A stretch of DNA of 22,056 nucleotides from Nitrospirota bacterium (GTDB lineage Bacteria > NPL-UPA2 > JAADIA01): NCBI GenBank assembly GCA_013151555.1, contig JAADIA010000008.1, positions 1 to 22,056 of the forward strand. Reading direction: 5' to 3'. This document shows, piece after piece, positions 6,047 through 13,677 of this stretch; the stretch's first letter is position 1, and the number at the start of each line of letters is the position of its first letter. Position numbers and translations under genes: made by a program. The notes below the pieces were generated by a model. The model did no database searches, was not told the origin of the DNA, and saw only the letters and a program-made list of their open reading frames with translations.

Positions 6047-8515
6047 TTGTTCAGGGAAAGAAAGCTATTCTGGAAAATGGTAATTGTGCTAACAATCTTA
6101 ACCTCAGGTTGCGCAGCAGCAAGAGAGACCGCTGTTAAGGGGGAAGTCCGTCCGGAGAAAAGCCTGGCCGAACAGAGGGTAAGATTAAAAGAACTGGAAA
6201 AGGAAAGACTCGAGAACTATAAACTCCTCGAGCGGCTTTACGAGATACAGCAAGATTACCGAAAGGCCGCAGAAATGTATGAGAAGGCTTTAGGGCTTGC
6301 CGTTGATAAGACCAAATTCTACCGGAAACTGGGCCGTCTCTATGAGCAGGCAGGAATGAACGAAAAGGGAATCGCCATTTATCTGAAGCTAATCGAGATG
6401 TATCCTGAGAAAAAGTTTGACTACGGAGAAAGGTTAAGCCGTTTATATGGGGAAACAGGAGCCCGGGAAAAAGCCCTCACACTGGGCCGGGAGATGGTAG
6501 AGGAATATCCCAACGATGCCCGTTCCCATTACCTGCTGGCAAAGATCTATTCCGAGCACAAAATGGATGAGGAAGCCGTAACTGAGTATAAGAAGGCTAT
6601 TGAATTAGACGGGGACAGGGAAAGTATTTGCCGAAAACGTCTGGAGTTGGGAAAAATTTACCAGAGGATGGATAAAAACGAACTGGCGGAGAGAGAATAC
6701 CACAAGGTTCTTGAAAATGCCACCAGAGAGTGGATGATAAAACGAGCGAAGGATAAACTGATTAAAGTCTACGAAGCAAAGGGAGATTATCAGAAAGCCG
6801 TGGAGCTCTATCAGGAAAGACTTGCCTCACCCCCCCGGAATGAGAGATGGTCCTTCCTGCTGAGGAGACGCTTGACTGAACTTTACCTGAAGATGGATAA
6901 AGGTGAGGACGCCCTCAGACTCTGGAAAGATATGCTGAAGGGGGAACCCGGTGACGCACCCCTTTATGAGCAATTAGCCCGCATCTGCTTTCTGGAGAAA
7001 AACTATAAAGAAGCCATTAGCTTTTATCAAAAGGCTATCGAGGTGATACCAAAAGAAGGAAACCGCCGGCATTATCAATTAGGTTTGGCCGACGTTTACC
7101 AGGCCGTCGGCGAAGAAGAGAAGGCTAAAGAACTGTATAAGAAGGCCATTATCCTGGGCGAGAATATGAAACTGCTGAAAGGGTGGCCCCAACCTACTTA
7201 CGGTCGTATCATGGGCTCACCCGTAATTGGCGATATGGATAACGACGGCGATATGGAAATCGCCATAGTCGCCCTTGTTCCCACTAAGGGAGGTAAGGAA
7301 GGAAAGTTGTTTGTCTGGCACCATAACGGAAAACTTATGAAAGGATGGCCTCAGACGGTGATTCCCGAAGATGAATATGCAAGCTATCAATCAACCTGGC
7401 ACCGCATCGGAGGTGGCTGGCATGCCTCCCCGGCCCTGGGCGATATCGATGGGGACGGGGATCTGGAGATTTTTTCTAATTCCATAACGGAGAAACTATA
7501 CGGATTTCACTATGATGGAAAACCTCTTCCGGGCTGGCCAAAAGATTTAGGGGTGTCCACCTACTGGATGACCCCGGCAGTGGGAGACATTGACGGCGAT
7601 GGACATCCGGAAGTATTATGTGCCGGAATGATTATCCCTGCCAAGGGAAAACCCCGGGAGTATGTAGGCGGACGGGCGAAACAGGCTTTTGACGATATTG
7701 ATAACGATGGCGATATTGAGATTGCCTATAGCTGGAGAGATACAATTGACGTCCGTCATTATGATGGGACGGAGATGAACGGCTGGCCCCAGAAGACATT
7801 GTATCTTACTATTTACCCGCCGGTCCTGGGAGATTTTGACGGCGACGGCTTCCTGGAAATAGCCATGGGGGAAAGACGCTACCGCAGATTATATATCTGG
7901 CGTTATAACGGGGAAGAATATCTTGATGGAGACAAAGACCCGGCTACCAAAGGAATTTTTGCCTTAGATGCCGGGGGCGGATATGAGACCCCCGTTTTTG
8001 CCGACCTCGATGGAGATGGAGATCTGGAGATAATCTCTTATGCCGTCGATCGTCTTTATGCCTTCCATCACGACGGTCGGGAAGTGCTCGATGGGGATAA
8101 CGATCCTACAACAAAAGGTGTTCTGATGAAGATGGATAGAGGGTCAAGGGGCTCGCCCGTGGTCGGAGACATAGGAGGCGATGGAAAGATGGAAATTATC
8201 TGCGGAGGCTATCTCATCCAATACGATGGGAAAAAGGTAACCAGTAAGCTATTAATTAAGAACACCGGTTTTAAGTACTCCGCCGCCATCGGCGATTTAG
8301 ACCGGGACGGTGATGCGGAAATAGTGCTTCCAGGTGCAGATGGGCGGGTTTATATCCTCGACCTCGACGAATCCTATCAGCCGGAACTGATGCAATGGCC
8401 CATGTTCATGCACGATATGAATCGGACCGGTTCCGCCGGGAGGGGAAAAGCAGTAGTAGATAAGAGACGGGGAAGAGGGGGTATTGTTCAACAAAAAATG
8501 AAAACCGCTGATTAA
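6047..8515 (+). CDS. Lipoprotein with TPR array and FG-GAP/VCBS beta-propeller
   Basis: The start is TTG at 6047, eight bases after GGAGGG. A basic start and hydrophobic stretch lead to LTILTSGC, a lipobox-like cleavage site with cysteine 22, implying membrane anchoring. Residues about 40-370 are TPR pairs. Residues about 375-790 hold eight repeats with calcium-loop motifs such as DMDNDGDMEI (396), DIDGDGDLEI, DFDGDGFLEI and DLDRDGDAEI (750), the seventh weakened to DIGGDG. These are FG-GAP blades, interspersed with GWP turns typical of secreted propellers. The end, WPMFMHDMNRTG, resembles the closing motif of such proteins. FG-GAP propellers bind ligands or partner proteins outside the cytoplasm. 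It sits in the same operon as the TPR gene at 5098. The last codons and TAA lie inside an intergenic repeat. Substrate unknown. Confidence 0.9.
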   Translation: MFRERKLFWKMVIVLTILTSGCAAARETAVKGEVRPEKSLAEQRVRLKELEKERLENYKLLERLYEIQQDYRKAAEMYEKALGLAVDKTKFYRKLGRLYEQAGMNEKGIAIYLKLIEMYPEKKFDYGERLSRLYGETGAREKALTLGREMVEEYPNDARSHYLLAKIYSEHKMDEEAVTEYKKAIELDGDRESICRKRLELGKIYQRMDKNELAEREYHKVLENATREWMIKRAKDKLIKVYEAKGDYQKAVELYQERLASPPRNERWSFLLRRRLTELYLKMDKGEDALRLWKDMLKGEPGDAPLYEQLARICFLEKNYKEAISFYQKAIEVIPKEGNRRHYQLGLADVYQAVGEEEKAKELYKKAIILGENMKLLKGWPQPTYGRIMGSPVIGDMDNDGDMEIAIVALVPTKGGKEGKLFVWHHNGKLMKGWPQTVIPEDEYASYQSTWHRIGGGWHASPALGDIDGDGDLEIFSNSITEKLYGFHYDGKPLPGWPKDLGVSTYWMTPAVGDIDGDGHPEVLCAGMIIPAKGKPREYVGGRAKQAFDDIDNDGDIEIAYSWRDTIDVRHYDGTEMNGWPQKTLYLTIYPPVLGDFDGDGFLEIAMGERRYRRLYIWRYNGEEYLDGDKDPATKGIFALDAGGGYETPVFADLDGDGDLEIISYAVDRLYAFHHDGREVLDGDNDPTTKGVLMKMDRGSRGSPVVGDIGGDGKMEIICGGYLIQYDGKKVTSKLLIKNTGFKYSAAIGDLDRDGDAEIVLPGADGRVYILDLDESYQPELMQWPMFMHDMNRTGSAGRGKAVVDKRRGRGGIVQQKMKTAD

Positions 8516-8760
8516 ACGGATTAAGCGGATTATCTAATAAATTAAAATCAAATACCACAGAGGGCAGAAAAAGATGCAACCACGAGATTGCACAAGATTA
8601 ACACAAGATAAAATTAAAAAATAAATAAAAATCTCGTGAAAATCCCTGCCCGCCTCAGGAGGATGTGAAATCTTGTGGTAAAAAATTTTTATAATCTTTG
8701 TGAACTTCGTGGTAAAAAGCCCTGTTATTAAATCAGCCTAATCTGCTAAATCCGCGGTTT
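8502..8760. repeat. Inverted-repeat element overlapping the end of the FG-GAP gene
   Basis: The arms at 8502-8531 and 8731-8760 are inverted copies agreeing at about 24 of 30 positions without gaps, both starting AAACCGC and containing GATTA-x-GC-x-GATT. Inside is a second, looser pair: ACCACGAGATTGCACAAGATT (in two parts, 8580-8600) against the complement of the TTTGTGAACTTCGTGGT segment near 8697-8713. The left arm supplies the final codons and stop of the upstream gene. A related unit lies at 18697-18760. No gene is seen in 8516-8793. Confidence 0.7.
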
Positions 8761-8793
8761 AAGTTGGACAGAACAAAATAGGAGGGGGAGAAA

Positions 8794-11457
8794 ATGGACC
8801 GGGGTAAGATAAAGTTTAGAGCAATGGCACTGGCAATTTTAATATTTGCAGCTTTGACGGCAACGGTTTTACCTGCTGTTTTAAGGGCAGAGCAAATAAA
8901 ACCGCTGACCGCTCCCACTGCCAGGGATATTATCGCCCGGATGGCGGAAAAGGCAAAACTGATAGAGGACTTAAGAGCGACGATGGTTTCCAATCGGGGA
9001 GGGGGAAGACAGCCGAGAAAATCAATCTATGAATTTAAACAGCCTTGCTATTTCCGTTGGGAAACCACCTCTGGGGGAAACAGGCAAATCCAAAGATCCA
9101 TAGTTCTTCTTAACGATGAAGGCTACTGGCAATGGACCCCGGAGAGAGACGAAGCTTTCAGGCTTGGGCTCCCTTCCGTTTCCCTTTTCTATTTTCCCTG
9201 GGGGACATTATTGAATTTCTCCCTGGCCCCTCAAAGAATAGCCGGGGAAGCTGCTAAGCTAAACTATCTGGGAGAAGAGAAGATAAACGGCAAGAAAGCC
9301 TATGTGATAGAAATAATTCCCCGGAAACCAGATAGGCCATCCCGGGATTACTCCCCGAAACTGAAACTCTGGATAGAGACGGTCCATCTCTCCCTTCTAA
9401 AGATAGAGACTAACTACAATAAGCAATTCACGGCAGAAACCGTAGCTACCCGGTTCCAGGAAGTCGTTCCCGACTTTTATCTTCCCGTAAGCTGGGAGGC
9501 CACCTCCTCACCCCGGGGATTTGTTACTATCTCAAGACTGGAGAATATAGAAATAAACCCGGGAATCCTCAAGGAAAGATTCGCCCTTAAGTTGTCCGGA
9601 AACACTTTAATTAGAGATGGAGAACCGCTATCGGCAGATGAGTATATAGAAAAACTGAAGACCGACCCCGACAATGCAAATCTTCATTATAACCTCGGGT
9701 TTATTTACCTCCGCGAGGCAAGAAACCCGGAAAAAGCTATCCAGGAATTTAAGAAAGTCGTCGAACTTAAGCCCAACTCCAAGGCCGGCTATTCCAATCT
9801 GGGATGGGCCTACGAACGAGTTCAGGAATATGAAGGGGCAATAAATCTGTATAAGGAAGCTACGGAAAGGTTCCCTGATTATATCGGATTTCATGAGCAA
9901 TTAGCCAGGGCTTACGAACGTCAGGAGGAATACGATTTAGCCATCCGGCAATACCGGAAGGTCATAGAATTACGACCCGATGATTATCGCTCAAAGATAC
10001 AGTTAGCCCGACTTCTTGGCAACCAGGGGAAAGGCAAAGAAGCGATAAGGATATATAAAGATATTCTTAAAAGTGACCTCTGGACAGCCGACCGGGCTCA
10101 GGGCCAAGCCGGCGCAGGTTTAATTGCCCTTTATCAGAAAGAAAACCGCCTGGAAGAGTTGTTAGGGGAGTATCAGGCTCTGGTCAAAGCCAAACCGGAC
10201 GCACCCTATATCTCCAGAACCCTGGGAGACATCTACCTCAAATTGGGGAAGAAGGAAAAAGCCTTAGCTGCCTACCGCAAGGCTATGTTACAACAACCTA
10301 AAGATGACCAGCTTCGTCTATCCATTGCCCGCATCCTCACCCGGGAAAAAGCCTACCCGGAGGCGGAAAAGCTTTACCGGCAAGTTATTAACAATGCCGG
10401 GAGCAGCTGGCCCGCTGAGCAAGCCCAAAGGGAGTTAATACGCATTTATATGATGACCAACCAGGGCGAAAAGGCAATAGGATATTATTCGGAAGCGCTC
10501 AAGACGAGCAAAAACATAAGAGAATGGGAGCTGGCATTCAGGGAACAGATAAGGTTTTATGAGGAGAAAGGGCAACTGAACGAACTTGTCTCTATCATCC
10601 GGAAGAAGATTGAGGAAAATCCCCAAAACTCTCGCCTGTACGCTTTGCTTGCCGGGATTTATTCCAGACAGAGAAACTATAAAGAGGCTATCAGCCAGTA
10701 TAAGAAAGCTATTGCCCTCTCCCCCAAAGAGACTAATCTTTACCGCAGTCTGGCTTGGATGTATGAGCGGGCAAAGATGTATGAGGAAGCCATCAAGTCA
10801 TACAGTAAAGCTATAGAGCTCGATCCCCAATCGCTATACCTCTATCAGCAGCTTGCTTTTATCTACATCCGCCTGGGCAGAGATGAAGAAGCCCTAAAGA
10901 CAGCTCAGATATTGCTGGAAAAAGGCTCCCAGGATGCTGACACCTACAGCATGGTGGCTCAAATCTACCGGAATATGAAGAGGGACAAAGAAGCTATTAG
11001 CTATTATCGGAAAGCCATCGAACTGGCCTCCAAAAGCAAGACTCGTTTCCCCCGGGGGAGAGAAAGTGCCAATGAACCAAAATTCCGGTATCAATTAGCT
11101 CTGGCCCAGGTTTACGAGGAGAGAGGGAAAGATGCCGAAGCAGAGAAGGAATACACTCAAATCATAGCCGAATCCAAGAGCAAATGGATTACCGGAAGAG
11201 CTCAGGAACGACTCTTCAACATATATCGAAAGACCGGCCGTCTGGAACAGGTTGCCCACCAATATGAGACGGAACTAGCGGCAACAGAAGCTAAAAGTTT
11301 AAGCCTCTATAAATCCCTGGGAGCAAGATACCGCCGGCAGGGAGAATATGAAAAAGCCCTGAAGATGTACAAGAAAGCTTTCGCCCTCGCTCCCCAGGAT
11401 GAGGAGATAAACCGTATCTTGAAGGAACTGGAGCAAACGGAGGAGAAAACCGAATAA
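8794..11457 (+). CDS. Exported LolA-like domain fused to a long TPR array
   Basis: The start ATG is preceded by GGAGGGGG at five bases. Residues 1-32 are a signal peptide ending LRA before EQ. Residues about 43-275 resemble the outer-membrane lipoprotein-sorting (LolA/LolB/MucB-like) fold: ARDIIARMAEKAK, then alternating strands with YEFKQPCYFRWET, YWQWTP, KKAYVIEIIP and KLKLWIET. Residues about 283-880 are a TPR superhelix of some sixteen units. LolA proteins carry lipoproteins through the periplasm, but here no LolCDE partners are visible, so the domain may instead bind other hydrophobic ligands. The last 300 residues align end to end with the protein at 5098, and DNA identity is high near the C-terminus (5881-6020 versus 11296-11435). 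The repeat-filled 278-base gap before it may carry its own promoter. Confidence 0.85.
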   Translation: MDRGKIKFRAMALAILIFAALTATVLPAVLRAEQIKPLTAPTARDIIARMAEKAKLIEDLRATMVSNRGGGRQPRKSIYEFKQPCYFRWETTSGGNRQIQRSIVLLNDEGYWQWTPERDEAFRLGLPSVSLFYFPWGTLLNFSLAPQRIAGEAAKLNYLGEEKINGKKAYVIEIIPRKPDRPSRDYSPKLKLWIETVHLSLLKIETNYNKQFTAETVATRFQEVVPDFYLPVSWEATSSPRGFVTISRLENIEINPGILKERFALKLSGNTLIRDGEPLSADEYIEKLKTDPDNANLHYNLGFIYLREARNPEKAIQEFKKVVELKPNSKAGYSNLGWAYERVQEYEGAINLYKEATERFPDYIGFHEQLARAYERQEEYDLAIRQYRKVIELRPDDYRSKIQLARLLGNQGKGKEAIRIYKDILKSDLWTADRAQGQAGAGLIALYQKENRLEELLGEYQALVKAKPDAPYISRTLGDIYLKLGKKEKALAAYRKAMLQQPKDDQLRLSIARILTREKAYPEAEKLYRQVINNAGSSWPAEQAQRELIRIYMMTNQGEKAIGYYSEALKTSKNIREWELAFREQIRFYEEKGQLNELVSIIRKKIEENPQNSRLYALLAGIYSRQRNYKEAISQYKKAIALSPKETNLYRSLAWMYERAKMYEEAIKSYSKAIELDPQSLYLYQQLAFIYIRLGRDEEALKTAQILLEKGSQDADTYSMVAQIYRNMKRDKEAISYYRKAIELASKSKTRFPRGRESANEPKFRYQLALAQVYEERGKDAEAEKEYTQIIAESKSKWITGRAQERLFNIYRKTGRLEQVAHQYETELAATEAKSLSLYKSLGARYRRQGEYEKALKMYKKAFALAPQDEEINRILKELEQTEEKTE

Positions 11458-11485
11458 GATAGAGGATCTCTAAGGTGATACGTAG

Positions 11486-11668
11486 CCCGATAGTCGTTGG
11501 CATTTTGAGGTGCCGAGGGAAGATCCCTGGGGTAATCCCTATATTTATAAGGGAGAGGTAAAAAGTTTTGAATTGAGAAGCCTTGGAGCCGATAATATTT
11601 TGAGCAAAGATGACATTGTTATAAGATCTCGAGACGGTAGTGCCGGTTTATGGATATGGTTTGACTAA
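11486..11668 (+). pseudogene. C-terminal fragment of a type II secretion major pseudopilin (GspG-like)
   Basis: An open frame without a usable start runs from just after a TAG (11483) to TAA (11666). It encodes the signature end of GspG-type pseudopilins: HFEVPREDPWGNPYIYKG, then FELRSLGADN and DDIVI. DPWGNPY and SLGAD are the hallmark calcium-site and C-terminal motifs of the family. The N-terminal methylated helix and about two thirds of the usual length are missing. The final 14 residues (from RSRDGS) do not look like the family. It lies 28 bases after the LolA-TPR gene and before the orphan FtsH-domain gene, in an otherwise empty stretch (11458-11741). It is most likely the remains of a gene cut by rearrangement and is not expected to be translated. 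Confidence 0.65.
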
Positions 11669-11741
11669 TCGGGGGGAACAAGAATGGTCTGGCGATATTT
11701 GGACCGGCGGGATAATCGTAAAAATGAAGGAGGGAGCAGAC

Positions 11742-12278
11742 ATGTTTTCAAAAAAGGTATTATGGAGGTTAGTATTTAGCTTTGTGTATGTGATTGCCTT
11801 GTCTTCGACCATCAACGCCATAGCAGCTGAGCGGCTGCCCTATTTGCCCTACTCAGAGTTCATACAACGGGTTAAATCGGGGAATATTCGGACGCTCGAA
11901 GTCAACGACGGACGTGGTTACCGGATAATGGGGACATATGTGGAACCCGATGGAACGCTGCATTCATTCCGGACGTCTCGCCCCCGCCAACTCGTAGATG
12001 ATCCCCTGCTGTCCACGCTTCTGAACAAGCGAGGCATCACTGTTAACGTAGTGCCATCCAAACCAAGGGCTCAACGTCCGACGTCAATTACACTGTTCAT
12101 GCTCTACTTTGGCAGATACGGCTATGGTTTCGCAATCCTTTTAGCCCTGTTTACTTTGTACCTGGTTGCTCGCGTCAACATCAAGGTCACTCATATCGAG
12201 CAGCACTTGTTCTTCTCCAGACCCGACAGTTCCGGAGAATCGGCACCGCTACCTGAGGCTCCTCAAGCAGACGCCTAA
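11742..12278 (+). CDS. Orphan FtsH extracytoplasmic-domain membrane protein (no AAA+/protease)
   Basis: The ATG at 11742 follows GGAGGG at seven bases; the frame is open upstream to 11640 but without a site. Residues 5-28 form a membrane helix or uncleaved signal. Residues about 32-110 match the FtsH extracellular domain pattern: LPYSEFIQRVKSGNIRTLEV, GYRIMGTYVEPDG, HSFRTSRP, DPLLSTLLNKRGITVNVVP. A second membrane helix follows (about 117-142), then a 36-residue polar tail rich in Ser, Pro and Ala. This is the topology of the FtsH N-terminus, but the protein stops where the AAA+ module should begin, so no Walker motifs and no HExxH. It might join or modulate FtsH hexamers, or act alone. A small membrane-protein gene follows 27 bases later. 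Domain call is by eye. Confidence 0.75.
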   Translation: MFSKKVLWRLVFSFVYVIALSSTINAIAAERLPYLPYSEFIQRVKSGNIRTLEVNDGRGYRIMGTYVEPDGTLHSFRTSRPRQLVDDPLLSTLLNKRGITVNVVPSKPRAQRPTSITLFMLYFGRYGYGFAILLALFTLYLVARVNIKVTHIEQHLFFSRPDSSGESAPLPEAPQADA

Positions 12279-12305
12279 AGTTGGGAATGCGCGGGAGAAT
12301 TGGGA

Positions 12306-12639
12306 ATGTTCCTAACATATGGTATCCTGATCAAAAATCGTCTTGCTTGTTGGGGGACTTGGATGGTGTGTGGTTATCATTAAACGACTTCCCGCCAACA
12401 TCTCAGAGTTGCGTGAACACTATCGCAAGTATAAAACTCGCAATAACCCCCAAGTTCTGGAGACTATGCGAACGGAGGAACGACGTTTGCATTATCAGGA
12501 GAATTGTGCATCCGATTTCTGGTCCACTTTGTTGATCAACTCGTTGTTCTTTTGGCCCGTCACCGCTATTGTGCTGGTTCTCGTATTAAGATTCATCATC
12601 AGGGGAATTCTACTTCCTATTTTAAGCTTATTTAGATAA
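12306..12639 (+). pseudogene. Small two-helix membrane protein with a one-base frameshift
   Basis: From the ATG at 12306 (GGGAG at eight bases) the frame reads MFLTYGILIK and then goes wrong at an A5 run (12333-12337). Removing one A joins it to the frame that runs to the TAA at 12637-12639 and gives a natural 110-residue protein: helix 1 IKIVLLVGGLGWCVVIIK, a charged middle (REHYRKYKTRNN to RTEERRLHYQEN), and helix 2 with LFFWPVTAIVLVLVL. Without the repair the second frame has only weak starts, for example TTG at 12343. The break could be a real mutation, a sequencing slip, or slippage during expression. No family is recognised. It sits right after the orphan FtsH-domain gene and is likely its operon partner. 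Confidence 0.65.
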
Positions 12640-12727
12640 AGGAGGTATCAAATCGTTTCTAAGAAAACTTCGTAACCACGAATGGGAATACACACGACTC
12701 GACTTTATTTAGCCTGCCATCGGCAAA

Positions 12728-12914
12728 ATGAAAGAGGACAATAAAAAATCGTTAAAAATAAGTCGTCGAAACTTTTTTCGTCTCGCCTTATTTTCTTTGC
12801 CGGTCGGTTTCATTTCAGATAGCTTTCCTGATTGAACCCGAATGGATTGCAACACGGAATTTTAACCTTAGCAGACGCAACCCAGAGCAGAGAATAGTGA
12901 TACTAAGACCTTAA
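12728..12914 (+). pseudogene. Broken N-terminus of a Tat-exported metallophosphoesterase
   Basis: From the ATG at 12728, 35 codons encode a twin-arginine signal, KISRRNFFRLALFSLPVG, then SDSFPD and TGA. Dropping one T in the TTT at 12824-12826 continues as SFLIEPEWIATRNFNLS and RNPEQRIVIL to a TAA at 12912. The combination of a Tat signal, a short LIEPxW segment and an approaching RIV strand is typical of the start of Tat-exported calcineurin-like phosphoesterases. The catalytic region beginning with SDLH is missing. A frameshift plus a large 3' deletion makes this non-functional. The family assignment rests on the N-terminal pattern only. Confidence 0.5.
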
Positions 12915-12942
12915 AATGCCCTCGCCTAACCGCCCTTTGATA

Positions 12943-12951
12943 TGATATAAT
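12943..12951 (+). promoter_or_regulatory. Extended minus-10 promoter element upstream of mntP
   Basis: TGATATAAT matches the extended minus-10 consensus exactly (TG, one base, TATAAT). No convincing minus-35 box is present 17 bases upstream, which extended minus-10 promoters tolerate. It would produce a leader of about 105 bases before mntP. Confidence 0.45.
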
Positions 12952-13064
12952 AAGAATTATCCTGATTTAAAGTTCTTCAGATAACAACGTTATAAACGAA
13001 CTAAAAGAAAGAAGGCGCGAAGTAAGCTACCGGTCTGATCTCTCTTTCTCCTTGGTGATATCCC

Positions 13065-13625
13065 ATGCACATGATTACAATTATATTTATAGCGTTTGGA
13101 TTGGCAATGGACGCTTTTGCCGTATCCATCACAAGCGGGTTAACCATAAAACAGTTGAGAGTCAATAACGCCTTAAAGATTGCCATATTTTTTGGATTAT
13201 TCCAGGCAATCATGCCTATTGTAGGGTGGTTAGCCGGACTGAGTTTGAGAGATTTTATCTCAGGTATTGACCATTGGGTAGCTTTTGGACTGCTGAGCTT
13301 CATTGGTTGTAAAATGATTTATGAATCAATTAAAACGAACCCGGCTGAGAATAAAATAAACCCGTTGAACATATATGTTTTATTGATCTTATCCTTTACC
13401 ACAAGTATTGATGCTCTCGCTGTTGGGGTAAGCTTTGCGTTTTTAAAAGTTTCTATTATAACTCCGATAATAGCAATTGGAGCTATAACTTTTTTGCTAT
13501 CGTTTTTCGGTGTTTTTATTGGTAATAAGTTCGGACACTTTTTTGAGAAAAAGATTGAAATTGCGGGAGGTCTTGTTCTGATTGCTATAGGAATAAAAAT
13601 GGTAGTGGAAGCATATTTGACTTAA
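13065..13625 (+). CDS. mntP: Manganese efflux pump MntP family protein
   Basis: Six-helix inner-membrane protein of 186 residues that exports Mn(II) and protects against manganese excess. The two halves are internally related: AFGLAMDAFAVSITSGL in helix 1 and TTSIDALAVGVSFAF in helix 4 carry the paired Asp-Ala motifs central to the family. Length is standard. The ribosome site is weak (GGTGAT six bases before the ATG at 13065); a second ATG is two codons downstream. The gene is clearly richer in A and T than its neighbours, a hint of separate origin. It has its own candidate promoter and a leader of about 105 bases, but I could not recognise a manganese riboswitch in it. Confidence 0.93.
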   Translation: MHMITIIFIAFGLAMDAFAVSITSGLTIKQLRVNNALKIAIFFGLFQAIMPIVGWLAGLSLRDFISGIDHWVAFGLLSFIGCKMIYESIKTNPAENKINPLNIYVLLILSFTTSIDALAVGVSFAFLKVSIITPIIAIGAITFLLSFFGVFIGNKFGHFFEKKIEIAGGLVLIAIGIKMVVEAYLT

Positions 13626-13677
13626 TTGAAAACGATAACTGAAAAGGTTAAAAGAACCTAAGAAAGGAGGCTCAAAG

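Larger units (their letters stand above)
12640..13064. other. Gene-poor stretch with decayed sequence and mntP leader
   Basis: This 425-base gap holds a strong ribosome-site-like AAGGAGGT directly after the small membrane-protein gene, followed by about 20 open codons that lack a normal start. It then has the Tat-signal remnant (12728-12914), an extended minus-10 promoter element (12943-12951) and a leader of about 110 bases for mntP. No complete gene and no tRNA are seen. Confidence 0.6.

Noticed and set aside
12281-12535. 84-codon frame directly after the orphan FtsH-domain gene
   Set aside because: It is a shadow of the repaired small membrane-protein gene in another frame, without a ribosome site.
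12960-13064. Manganese riboswitch (yybP-ykoY) before mntP
   Set aside because: The conserved loop sequences and stems of that class could not be found; only a weak AGTTC/GAACT pairing is present.
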